This document shows positions 18,601 to 30,660 of a stretch of 64,000 nt of DNA, piece by piece; the stretch's first letter is position 1, and each line of letters begins with the position of its first letter. The DNA lies in NCBI GenBank assembly GCA_016859345.1, contig CM029121.1, positions 7,257,911 to 7,321,910 on the forward strand, written 5' to 3'. The notes under the pieces are model-generated. The model worked only from the letters and a program-made list of their open reading frames with translations. It ran no database searches and had not been told where the DNA came from. The stretch comes from Istiophorus platypterus (taxonomy: Eukaryota; Chordata; Actinopteri; Istiophoriformes; Istiophoridae). Both the position numbers and the translations under genes were made by a program.

Positions 18601-21053
18601 ATGGTCAAGTCACTTCACATATTGAGGGAATGACCCCATGCACCGGTCTCTTCTGATCATCAACCAGAAACTCAATAATTCACTTAGGAGTTGTGTGAGA
18701 GAGCGTGCCACTATGTTTGGCACATTTTTCAGGCAATCACTGTTGACTTCTTGCTGCTTCACATCATATTGTATTGGTACTGCTGCCCGGCATTTTGGAG
18801 ATTACTCCCAAAGACAATGCACTTACCATAAATGCCTCTGTGGCCGATGAGTAAATGCAGTGGCGGGGACTCAGCATCTTAATGAAAAGTTCTCTGACAC
18901 CAGTTGTTGAGGGAAATATTTTCTGGTCCCTCCTCCATCTTAAACCTCCCCCATCTGAGGATTTGAATAAGTAATATTCTCATCACATGTGGCTGCCTTC
19001 ATCCCTGCCTCCTCTTCTAAAGCACTGAGACTAGGCAACAGCAAAATAAATTGAATAACAACATGACTGCATATCTTGGTGTTATTACTTTGTTGCACTT
19101 CGCTATGGTTTTCACCATGTTGCAGGTGCGTATGGGAAACCATACTAGAATCCCCATTGCACTTTGGCCTTGTTTGTCATAACAAAAGGTCCAAACTTCT
19201 AACTGCAGTAAAAATTTGTTTTCCCCCAATACTCTTGACAAATAAAAACATCCATCTTTTCAAACACGAAAAGCTTTTCAGGAGAGCTGAAAATGCAAAG
19301 TGAAAACATCATTAATAACTAAAAGCAGCCCTGAACTGCATCTCAATCCATTACAGATGTAAGTGACAGCTAAAAGATGAGCTTCTCCACAGAGTTTGTG
19401 TCACGGAAGGTGCATCCCTTGAGCAATAAGGTCTCGTAGCTCCGGCCAAACCGTCAGTTAACACAAAGAAACAAACTGTCTGGTTTTAATTTACCTTTCT
19501 TCAACCTCGCACCCCATGTCTTCATTCTTTGCCTTCCTCCCTGCTTCCATCCCAACCCTCTCTCACGTGCTTGAGCCTGTCTTTTGAACTCCACCAACAA
19601 ACTTTCCTGCAGTCATCAAATATGGGGCCAAATGAGCCAGATATAAAGGTGAATTTTGAGCACTGGCTGCTAAATAATGCTATTATTTCCTTTTTCAAAC
19701 AGACCATAAAGCTCTGTCTTTTCTGTTTCTCACAGTGTTTCCCTCCACATAAAAGCCACAGTGAAGGCTGCCTTGGTCCACACAGGGCAGTGCAGAGTGG
19801 CTCAGCTGCTGCTGCTGTCTCTTCCCCTCCAACTCCTCCAGGATTTTCCCATGTTCATATCACTAGCCCTTGACTTTGTCACTCATGCAACAGCTGCTTG
19901 CTGATACCACACCACAGTTCCAGCCTATTGCACTCCCTTCTTTCACTACACATACCAAGAACAAAGACAATGTTAATCCAGCTGAGTCCTTGGTGCAGAA
20001 CGCAAGGACTAACATGGAAAGGTTGAGTATGTCAATACAATAACTACAATTTTGCCTGAAGAAACTATTCAGTTTTTTTTTTAAATTGTGTCTGTTGGTG
20101 CTTTGGGAGGATCAACATCCAGAGGATGTCCACCTGGGATCACATCAAGGTCAGACTAAAACACATGGGACTGGAGGTCAAAGAGATCTCATAGCTTATC
20201 AATAAAGCTCACTGGCACAGGAATAAAGGAACCAATCAACGAAATTAACTAACCTCATCACACATAGTATAATATTGTAAACAGTTATTGAAGCCAAGCA
20301 ATGGGATACCAGATGGAATGACAAACATTGCCCAGTGCACAGCATGCAGAGCATCTGAGCCACTGGTGGTTTTCAGAGAATAAGTAAGTGAAGCCATACA
20401 TATTCATACAAACCTAGTTTAATATATGATTTATGTACTGCTCCTAATAAGGAGCAAAAGAAAATCTGCCTATTTATTTGAGTCTGTAAAACAGAGAGAG
20501 AGGCATGGAAAAGTTAACCATATAGTTCCAAAAATAACCCAAAAATAAACCAAAAACCAAACATATTGAACACCTGGGCATATACAAACTCACATGCACA
20601 CATGCATGCACTAAGTGGTGCTACTGTTGCCCTTGTTTCCCTATCTCTCCTGCAGATGGTAACAGGTGGTACATATGATGTCAAAGCATAAAGTGCAGAA
20701 ATCAGAACAAGATTACTTCTTCCATCATAGAGGGTTTCCCTCCTGCATAAGGTGGTCACCTATCTTCTGTCACTAATAATAACACAAAGTGCTCTGCTTT
20801 GGGATGAAGATCTTAATAAAGAAATAACACACGTGTCAGAGGGAAGAGAGGATACGTGTTCAGCGATGGAAAGCAGAAGCATCTGATCAGAAATACACAC
20901 ACCCGAAAAAAAGATACAGAATAAAAAAGACAAGCAAAGGAAACACATGTACACCAACCCAAACACACCCACCCACACACCCACACGCACACACGTGTGC
21001 GTGCGCACCCACAGTGTGTCTGATCTTCTTAGTGATCGGTGATAGACACAAAT

Positions 21054-21066
21054 GGGGGGGGGGGGG
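21054..21066 (+). repeat. Poly(G) run
   Basis: Thirteen uninterrupted G bases. Such runs are prone to sequencing-length error. Confidence 0.9.
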
Positions 21067-23935
21067 ACTACAGTGGCTCTCCTGGCAGTCATGCAGCTTC
21101 ATTACAACACCACACATGAATGTGCACCATCCTCCCCACCACTCTGGATCAGGCTGCAATAATCTGATCCTTTTGCGAAACTGAGGTGTTGGACTGTAAT
21201 TTATAGGCCATATCTTTCAAGTCTTTCCCTCGGCTTCGCTGGTGGCGTCAGCCCCTAAGCCACTGTGTGTGTTTAACGGCTACATGTGTCGCTCCCTATC
21301 TCACTCTCTGAGTGGCACAAAGGTAAAGGGAAGCTTAACAGCCTGGGAAAAAGTTTAACAGTGTGAAATTACCTTGATCCAAAGATTCCTGCTGCATACC
21401 AGCCCAATGAACCCATAACAGAGCAAGCACTCAGTCAGAGAGCCCTGCCTGCAGGGAACAGCTGAGACATTACAGAGAGGAGAGAGAGGGAGGGGGTGGG
21501 GGGTATAGGGAGGTGAAAGAAAGATAAATGGGAGCAGGAAAGAGGCCCACCTCTAGTAATCTCCTGGCTACAGTCAGTGGTAGGGGTCAGCATATCTATA
21601 TCTGATGTACATCCTATGATAACGCTGGACAACTGGTAGGTGGGGTACCGCTGCATAAGGTTAAGTCAGGTTTTGCACTGAGAGGCTTTTTTGGGGAAAT
21701 CTGGGGGAGCAGATATAAGGCTGTATGATGTTGACAAAATATGATGAAGAAATGAGATAACAATGCTTTTGTCATGGTAAATGTGGCTTTTAAATGTGCC
21801 ATTTTCGTGAAGCAACATCTATGGTATACCATTTTATTGGTCAGCCTGGGATGAGGCAAGTTTAAGGAAGCTCAAACTGAAACGGTAATCCTTTAGAGTT
21901 CATGCAAACTGCAATGGCTTTTATATCAAATAAAAAGATTAAAGACACAAAACTTTCTGCAAACAAACAGGGCAGGCTCTGTGATGGGAAAGCATTTAAA
22001 AGAGTTTATTTAGATTGATTTAGATGCTTGTTGACCTACTTGCCTTGGCCAGAGAGTCATGCTTTGATGCCCTGGTAAAAGCATGTAGGGCCAAAATCTG
22101 ATAGTAAATCATCTACAGTAAAAAGAGGCTTAGAATAAGTTTCACTTTACAAACCTGAACCTTGTTGTGTAAAGAATGACCCTTACTTTCTACTTTATTT
22201 ACTGCTTCTCCGAAATATCTATCATTTTAACCTCCTTCACCAAAGAACAAATTTTTCTATAAAAAGTTTAAACTGTGCAGCACAATTTTTACTTCAGTTA
22301 CAGGCAAACCTTGCCAATCTGAAGTAAGTGTACTTATGCATTCATGTTGTTCTCAGTAAAATTTCCTTCTAGAAGATATGTTACATTAATGAAGAATTGA
22401 ATTCATGGTTAGCATCAACCCATTCAAATACAAAAATCAACAGGCAAAAATCTCTTACTAGCAAAAATGAAAGAATCTCATTAAAAAAAAATCATCAAAA
22501 CGAATATACAGGAGGGAATACAGATATCAGTGAGTATTTTTAAGTTAATTTTATTTTTCATCTTTGATTATATTTAGTTTTACTCATGATCAAACTTCAT
22601 CTCTCTCTATGCCAAGAGCTGTCTCCAGCTGTTGAAAGCAGCGCCAAAGTTTGCTTCTATTTCTATCACTTCTTTTCTTTGCCGCCAAACATGGTTTCTT
22701 ACCCTCTGGGCAGTGCTACTTCTTTATCCTCTCACTCATTGGACTGAAAGCAGACTGGACATTACAGTGACTAACTATCACCTCTTAAAAGCACAAAGTG
22801 ATATTATGAGACGAGAGTTGCCGGGGCTAGCTAGGTAGCATGCTTACTTAAGGCGATAATGCATCACACACATCATGCATGGATGTCTTTCACAGCTTCA
22901 CAGCTGTTACTTCTTTGCATTCTGTAGATAATCTTATTTAATCATTCAAGATGATGACTAATTTCTATCTTCTACACAAATTCAGGAACCAATAAATAGT
23001 TCAAGCAACTAGCACAAAAACAAACATAAAAAATTATTGTATTAAAATAAATTATGTTCTATGTCCCTTGGCCTGTTTGGTAAATAAAGACAATAACAGG
23101 TACAAATATATTGATACAAATGGTGGCAGAGGGAGGTTTGTCTGATTGTTGTCTCAGTCTCAGACAAAACAATGAAGGGAAAAGGTTTGTGTTGGCAGAG
23201 GACCCAAACAACCCTGCTTCACTGTTTATATATTTTTATATTAACGCTGTCCCAATAAAGCTCACCTCATGCTTTCTGATATTGTAGTCAAATAGCAGAG
23301 TAACCTATGAGGCAATAATTAACGAACTGTGTACAGCAAATGCCTTTTATTTGATTTTTATTTTGTTATGAGAACAAAACAAAAATCCAGTCCCTGTTGA
23401 TTTAAAAAGGAAATCCCCATTTTGAAAAGGGGAAAGATTGACGAGTAACTACAACTCAAATTCAGCACATATCTTTATACTAAATTGGCACAAGGACAAT
23501 TCTTGGGTTGATCTCAGAGAAAATACTAGGTCAGAACAAAAAATGAAAACAGCATTAATTAATGCTTTCTTTTGGTTCGGGTCCTTCATAATATAGAACA
23601 AAATAGTATTTACAGTTATCAAAACTATTCAAATTATTAACATTCATAATTGAAATATACAGCTATATCTATCAAATGTTGTTTTTTTTTTCTTCTGTCT
23701 TTTTCACTGAGGGGATTCCACCCCTGTAAATGACACACCATCCCTAATGAACAAAAGGTAGAATTACCATAACTCGCAACAGCAGAATTGACAAATCAAA
23801 ACACCGATGACAGTTGGAGGAGGTGAACCTGTTTTAGGCTAATTCAGAAACAACCAGTTCCTGTGTTTGTTTGTTGCACCTGTTTGCTGTGTGCCAGCGT
23901 GTGATGAGTGTATTCTTATCAGAATATCTGCAGAG

Positions 23936-23990
23936 CCTCTCCCTCTCCCTCTCTCTCTCTCTCTCTCTATCACTCTTTCTCTCTGGGTTC
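23936..23990. repeat. (CT)n tract
   Basis: CTCCCTCTCC leads into about nine CT units and a CT-rich tail. Confidence 0.85.
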
Positions 23991-26718
23991 GGAAGTGTAA
24001 CATTTGTTTATAACCAATTAGAAAAACCTGCTACAAATGTTTCTGTATCTGATGGTTACAGATATGAGTGAAGGTGCACTTTGAGCCACATGTAGAGCAA
24101 TGTAACCTAAGCGCAGACAGGGAGTGTACAACACGTTAATCAGGTGCACCACTCATGCTGCAGAGCTGTAAGGCATAATCATATAGCCTTTTGACTGCTG
24201 TTGCATGTGCACAAGCATTAACATGTCTATATGTAAAAGGATGCACACTCTCTGTCTTTCACACACACAAATTGTGGCAAAATTACTCGACAATAGTTCA
24301 GTTTTTTTACTCAACCTTAGTCCAAAGTTTGCAGATGGATGTTACTATGGAAAAGATTCATCAATGAGAATAAATTTGTGATTCTAAAGAGCACATTAAT
24401 AAACCGATTGGGTGAGATGAAGCTTTCTACTAAAGATTTCTTTTTGGCAAAACTTGACAGAATCCAACTCAAAAACCAGTACTAAAAAATACTAATAAAA
24501 AGCAAATCCAGCAAATTGAATTAGATTCAGTAATAACATTTCTCAAAATTCAATTCTGCCTTTGACAACCCTGTGTCAATAAGGCGAAGTCCTTTTTTTT
24601 CTTCAACTCTAGTTAGAGGTCTATGATCATTGGGACAAGCCAAAACCATCTCTTCCTCCCTCTAATGAAGAGAAACACAGCCATGCTTCAGCAGTAATCA
24701 GCCCTTATTGATTAAATAGACGCACTGACTACTTCTTGTTTCACAATTTTCCTTTTCCTTTCCTTTCTCTGCAACTATGCGATTATGCAGCAGTTATTTC
24801 ATTGGAAACAAACATGGCTTTGTTTACATTCAACTTTTTCAATCAAAACACATTATGTGTGTCCTTAATGGGGCCTTAATGGAGACACTGAATGTATTTC
24901 CAACCTCAAAGCCAGTTTTGTAATTCTGGAAATCTGCATGGTTTAAATCTCATACTGTATTTTACTTCTCCTCTTTTATTGGTGTTTTTTTTTTTTATTT
25001 AAGTTGCATTGATTCAGATTGCCTTTTAAACCTTCTGCAGTCGGCAGAAATGTGGATCCCGTGCTCATGGCATTCAAGTATTTACTGATAGGACAGGGGA
25101 TACTAATTAATGACACTTATTAATCAAACTGTTCTACTGTACCTCAAAACAAGTGGAGTTACAGGGTAAATTCAAGCAAAGAAACAATACAATTTATATA
25201 TTTTTTTAATCCTGTGATCTTAGTGTTCTTTGTCTTTCCTGTAAACAAGTAATGAAGGATATTCAATTCAACTTACCTTGTTAATATATAGCACATATTC
25301 TAATTGTATTAAGAGCTGTGTCATTACTCTTGGCAATCAGGAACAAAGGATAGTTTGACCTTGTTATTGAGCCAAAAACTTCATGTGGGAATGAGGACTG
25401 GGTGTTTGGATGGCCCGACAAATGTCCATGACCATGACAAGGGAGAATGCTTTTTGCTCCTGGTTTGTTGTTGACATTCATCGCAGGTTTCTTTTCACAA
25501 TTTCACAATCTCTCTCTCTCTATACCACACTGTTTTTGTATCTTATCTTAACCAATCCTTAACCATAGTAGTATTAGATAAGAAAGAGGTTATGTGTGTC
25601 ATTTTGGGGGGCAGTTGCAAACAACATACTTTAATGTTTAATTCAGAGGACTTGTTAGATCAAAAATACAGCCAAGGAACCAAAATAGAGAGAAAGCATC
25701 AACTGTAGTAGCAGTCACAGTCAGTACATAAATGTCTGATGCCCACAGTTCACGCTCTGCCACGTGTTCTCCTGCTATGATTACAGCACCACTAGATCAA
25801 TCGGACAACATGTCCAATCTGATCCATTCAAGTATCACACAGATAAGACCAACAGTTATACAACAGGAGCCTACCAAGCCCATTCAGACTGAATTAGTCG
25901 GTGAGTCAGGTCCCAGGTTGGGTCACTGGGAAAACACAGCTTTTGGCCTTTCCCCAGCAGCATGAAGGCGGTGGACTCATTCATGTTCCATTACCTCTGG
26001 AATGTCTACTGTGGAATAAGGGAGCAGCCACACATCACAGGCTGGCATTCACCTTTCAATCACTCCCCTCCCTCCATTGCCCTCACCCCTGTAATCATGT
26101 TAGCTCATACATAATCGCATTTCAATTACTGACAGGAGTGTGACCCTTGCCTCCCAACATGCCTAATCTAATACATGTGTTTCCATAAAGACAGAAGGAT
26201 GCCTTGTTTTGGTAGGAGGATAGAAAAAAGAAGCAAGCATCAACATGCAGTGTCATGCCAAAGCTATAAAAAGGGATTCCACAGTTTTCTTCTGATTCAG
26301 CCTGGGAAGTCAGCAGCTATTTTTAGCAGGACGTACACTGAGTGTGGCGCCTATATGTTATGTAAACACTTTTTTGGATATGGAAGAGAAGAGAGAAGAT
26401 TAGAAAAAAATGAGAAGAAAAGAAGGACACAACAGAGGATGTTTGCAGCGAGACTGCAGAGCTAACAATCCAACAGAATGGGTGTATGTCTCCATCAGCC
26501 TCTTGGTCAGCATGTGTGATTGTGTGTGTGTCAGGGGCCCTCTAAACTCCAGGCCTTTCTACAATCCCACTGTTCAGGAGAGTGGAGACAAAACACCAAA
26601 GATACCCTCAGCCATAAATCTACCTCTCCCCCCTGTCTATCTCTCCCACTGGGTAAGGTAATTCTTTCCCCAAGACTTTTTCATCTCTTCTGCAACTCTC
26701 TCTCCTTCTTCTTCTTGT

Positions 26719-26750
26719 CCTTCTCCTTCTCCTTCTCCTTCTCCTTCTCC
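26719..26750. repeat. (CCTTCT)n hexamer repeat
   Basis: Five copies of CCTTCT sit inside a longer pyrimidine tract (about 26693-26765). It is mirror-symmetric and could form H-DNA. The Glu-Gly repeat read on the minus strand is a by-product. Confidence 0.9.
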
Positions 26751-27025
26751 CTCTCTTTCTGTCTTCCTGGTCTTACACTCTGTAATTCCCACTCTGTCAC
26801 TCTGTGTATGTGTGCTTAGTGGCCTTGTGTCATTATTATGGGCCAATTTGTGTCAATGCTAACATCCCATTCATCATGGGGGGAATGGTTTCCGCCAAGG
26901 CTCGGGGGGCTCACATACCTCACCTCTCACATTTTCACCATGGTGGCATCCGCTCCGCTATGGGGTCAGAGGTCAGAGTTCCAGACCTCCTGAGTGATCA
27001 CTGGCTGCTCTGACTTCTCTGCTAA

Positions 27026-27040
27026 CCCCCCCCCCCCCCC
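27026..27040 (+). repeat. Poly(C) run
   Basis: Fifteen uninterrupted C bases. Confidence 0.9.
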
Positions 27041-27837
27041 AGCCACCATTCCAGCTCACCCTCACCAGCCCTCTTACATTTGTAGGTCTCCGCTTTCACT
27101 CTATTCCATTTGGTTTTCCTTTTGTCCTCCTTCCTAAATCCCCAAATTTTCTCTGTAATAAATATCTGTCTATTTCTATTTTCAGTATTGCCTCATTTCT
27201 TCCTTCCTTTTTTCTCACTCCCATCGTCATTTTTACCTTTGACAGGACAAAGCCACCTTTTGTCCTTGGAGAGAATGGAACTTAAAAAACAAATTGGTTT
27301 CATCAGTTGAAACTTGTTTCATTAGTCTCATGTTTCTGTAGAGAGAACTGCACCATGCTCCATACATTATTCTCCCATTCCCAAGCTGTATCACACCCAC
27401 CGACCAATCCTCCACAACCCAACCCCCCTAAAACATCAATGGCTTACAGCCCTTACTCTCACTAAAACTCCTGCATGCGGGTTGATGGTTTATTTCTTAT
27501 GAATGAATGGTCCAAACGAAAGTGCATTCCTGTCTCAGCTCTGAGAGGAAGCAGCTGGCTATTTGGTGACTTCAGGTCAGACGTTGGTGTTTTACATCCA
27601 TCTACATCTACACATGGGAATAACATTAAGCATATGATTGAGGCAAGAGGAAGATGAAGAAAAAAATGAACAAGGAAAACATCAACATCAAGAAATCGGG
27701 GCTAGGAGGATAATGAGAACTGCTGTGGAAATGCTGCCACACAACCTGAGGTTGATCCCTCTGTGAACTGTGGACCAGGACAAAGGAAGAATTGAAGCTG
27801 ATGCCAAGGTGAAGGGTCAGAATGCAGAGCTAATATC

Positions 27838-27891
27838 TGTTGTGATGATTTAGACTGTTGTGATGATTTAGACTGTTGTGATGATTTAGAC
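27838..27891. repeat. 18-bp tandem repeat, three perfect copies
   Basis: The unit TGTTGTGATGATTTAGAC occurs exactly three times head to tail at 27838-27855, 27856-27873 and 27874-27891. There are no spacers, so it is not a CRISPR. It is a minisatellite. Confidence 0.97.
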
Positions 27892-30312
27892 TTCTTTATC
27901 ATGTTTCACATGTCTGAGTCAAAGCCATCTCATGGACAATTTCGCTTCCTGTATATAGCAAGGTGAAAAAATCAAGATGTGTGCAGTTGATGTTGTTCAT
28001 TATACAACTCAGAGCAAAGATTTCAGAAAAAGTCTGCAAGTAAAACCTTTCCTGCTATAACCTGAAAATAAGCTGAGCTGAAAGGATCCTTGTTGTTGTG
28101 AAGTTTCCCTTGCTTGTTTAGAGATGGTATTTGCTGTAAATCCGTGCAGTGAGAGCTTGGCTCCGGTGTGTCGCAGGCTGCCAGACTGAGGCAGGCATAG
28201 GGAAGGAAGGCATGTGGGGCACGCAAGTCCGTCTCCATTTCTCTCACTGCCAGCTCCTAATTATGCCCAATTACACCTTTAGCACAAGTGGGCCGCTGTG
28301 GGCATTTCTCAGGGTGTGAGGTCAAGCATTTCCTGTGTCTGTGAATGACCCAACGTCAAGGGAATTGTCTTGCAGGGGCCTCCCTCTCTCCCTGCCTCCA
28401 TCATTCACTCTCTTCGTCTTTTTGACCCATCCTCCACTAAGCCCGGATCCCAGACCTCCACCATTCACCAATAAGTCAGATAGCTGGGGCTTAACCTCTG
28501 TGACTTGTTGAGGCTCTCTTCTCTTGAACACAAACAAATAGGAAAAGGCATGCACATCCCGACTCCCCCTCTTATGCACTTGCATGAACATACATGCACA
28601 CTCCTGCATATATCCTATGCAGCTAAAAAAATCACACACGTTAAAAACCTGAAACACCAGACAAAGTGCAAAAAAACTTAATGTGACCAAAACCCAAATT
28701 ACCTCTGATTTCTTTGCAAGAATCTGGAAAAGGCACCAGATTCACACTCATTCAAGTACTGTGTCCTGCATCCCCTTCAATTCTCATGTTTTCTTGTTGT
28801 GATTACTTTCTGATGGTTCACTTCACTTTTTTATCCTTTCATTGTCAACAAAACACCACAAGGTTGCTGTTGGTGTGAAAATAAATTTTGATTTCCCCTC
28901 TGTTCTAATCTTACCTAATCTAATTAAGAGTGTGTGTTTGTGAATGCCGGTGTCTATGAGTCATGGTCTCAGAAGAAACAGTAACCCACCTCACAATGGT
29001 AGTGTACCAACAGGTTTGGTTCCCACACCCAGTAGGAAAACAAATACTCCATAATCACCACCTATCAAAACAGGCAACGTATGCAGGGTGAACCGAAAAT
29101 GGTGCATTCCATGGGAAATCCATAGCGAGCAAGTACATGCTCGCTCCTCTACACTGACATTTCAGAGACACAAGGGAGAGATTAGAGGCACATATGGGAG
29201 GGCCACAAAACCAGGATGAAAGATGGTTGAGGGAGATGGGGGTTAGGCCCCCTATTTTTATAAGATGAATCAGTGGTTGAAGCGACACCACGATGAATGA
29301 ATTGTCTGAAGGTAAACTCTGCAAGTGGCTTAAGTGAGCAGACTGGACTTCGGTGGATGATTTATTTAACATCAAAGATCTGGAAACCATTGGCAGACAA
29401 AGCTTATGTATGAGTTGACAGTTTTGTAACATGTATCATATCACAGTTTTGTGACATTTTTGAAGTCCAGTGGCCACGCTGTCCCTGTAGGAGCAAAAAA
29501 ACCCCCAAAAAACAAGAGGAAACAAACCCGCATGCACAAGCCAAAAAAGGAGAGTGGGAGTAAGACATTGTTTTTGGGTGAATGAAAAACCTCACTGGCA
29601 AGAGAATGTATGTTTTGAACATCACCACCACCCCACACAATCCTGCAGGCCACCAGGCCGTGGATTCAGTTACTGCAATGACCTTGCATTTCACTCGGCC
29701 AAAAAGACAGGAGTGGAAACAAATATGAGAAAAAAAGTCCTCAGAGAAAAATGGAAGGATTTTTTTGTTAAATGCTGAGTAGAGGAGTTTGGTTATTATT
29801 GGAGGTGGGGAAAAATGGAAGAGGTCATTCATGACAAAGAGCCAAGATATGAGGAAACCACACTTGTGTCTGAAACAGGCAGTGGGAAGGCTGAGCCAAG
29901 TCTTAGTCTCAGCTGTTGTTCCAAGGCACACATTTATCACACAGGCACTTCCCAAGCAAGAAAAGACCCTCACAGGCAGCCATGGAGGGGTGCAGAGTTG
30001 CTCAAGTGACTAGATGACCCTGAATACCAGAGAGTGGCAGGTCTGTGGGATGAAAGGAGACCTTGTCTTGGCCTCTGTCTGTCCATGTGACTTTAAGTGC
30101 TGTCCCACGTTAAGGTAGAGTGAGCCTTCTGAGAGACACAAACTACCTGGTAAATATTTGTGTGCCTGATCCACATTGTGGGCCATATGACGAGGAGGAA
30201 AGCTGAACTGGGTGGAATATGGCCTAAAGCTATTAAACACACTGCATTCTCCTCCTTCACATTCTTCACCTTGGAAAAAATGAACAGGATAGAAAAGGTG
30301 CAAGGAGTGGAT

Positions 30313-30318
<6 letters not shown>

Positions 30319-30345
<27 letters not shown>
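30319..30345. repeat. (GA)n microsatellite
   Basis: About 13 uninterrupted GA units. Confidence 0.92.
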
Positions 30346-30348
<3 letters not shown>

Positions 30349-30419
30349 AAAAGAGTCCAAACTCCACTATACTAAAGAGCATTGTATGTAGCACTTCAGG
30401 AGGCTAACGATTATAGGAA

Positions 30420-30660
30420 AGCTTTTCCAGGTTCTGGCCATCTGTCACTTTTATGAACAGTGCCATAGGAAATTGGGTCTTTTGGTTGTTTGGCCTGGGA
30501 ATAATGAGCCACTGAAAATGATTGTTATAGATGACCTCTTGACACTGTTCTCATATGGAGCCAATCGAGAAGCAACTCCAGAGGCCTCCTAACAATCAGG
30601 GATAAATCAATTGGATGTTACGGGTCAGGGGTAGGGGTCCTACAGGAGGTAGGCCTGGGA
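30420..30660. promoter_or_regulatory. Candidate conserved non-coding element upstream of ccnd2
   Basis: A complex, repeat-free stretch includes CCAAT (30561-30565), SOX-like AACAAT (30591-30596) and GATAAATCAATTGG (from 30601). It is non-coding in all frames. Conservation was not tested. Confidence 0.25.

Larger units (their letters stand above)
18600..26000. other. Non-coding stretch with minor simple repeats
   Basis: No gene recognised. Contents include a CA-rich patch at about 20950-21000, a G13 run at 21054-21066 and a CT-rich tract at 23936-23990. The remainder is unique AT-rich sequence without recognisable elements. Confidence 0.55.
26000..30300. other. Non-coding stretch with pyrimidine tract, poly(C) and tandem repeat
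   Basis: No gene recognised. It includes the CCTTCT repeat near 26.7 kb, a C15 run at 27026-27040 and the 18-bp triple repeat near 27.85 kb. The longest open frame in the window (189 codons, minus strand, 29973-29404) falls here, but has no family resemblance and low-complexity composition, so it is not called as a gene. Confidence 0.55.

Noticed and set aside
27838..27891. CRISPR-like repeat
   Set aside because: Three copies abut without spacers, and the host is a vertebrate.
29404..29973. Longest open frame in the window (189 codons, minus strand)
   Set aside because: No family resemblance, Phe/Cys/Ser-rich composition typical of random AT-rich sequence, and no splice or start context. 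Fish genes of this size are usually multi-exon.
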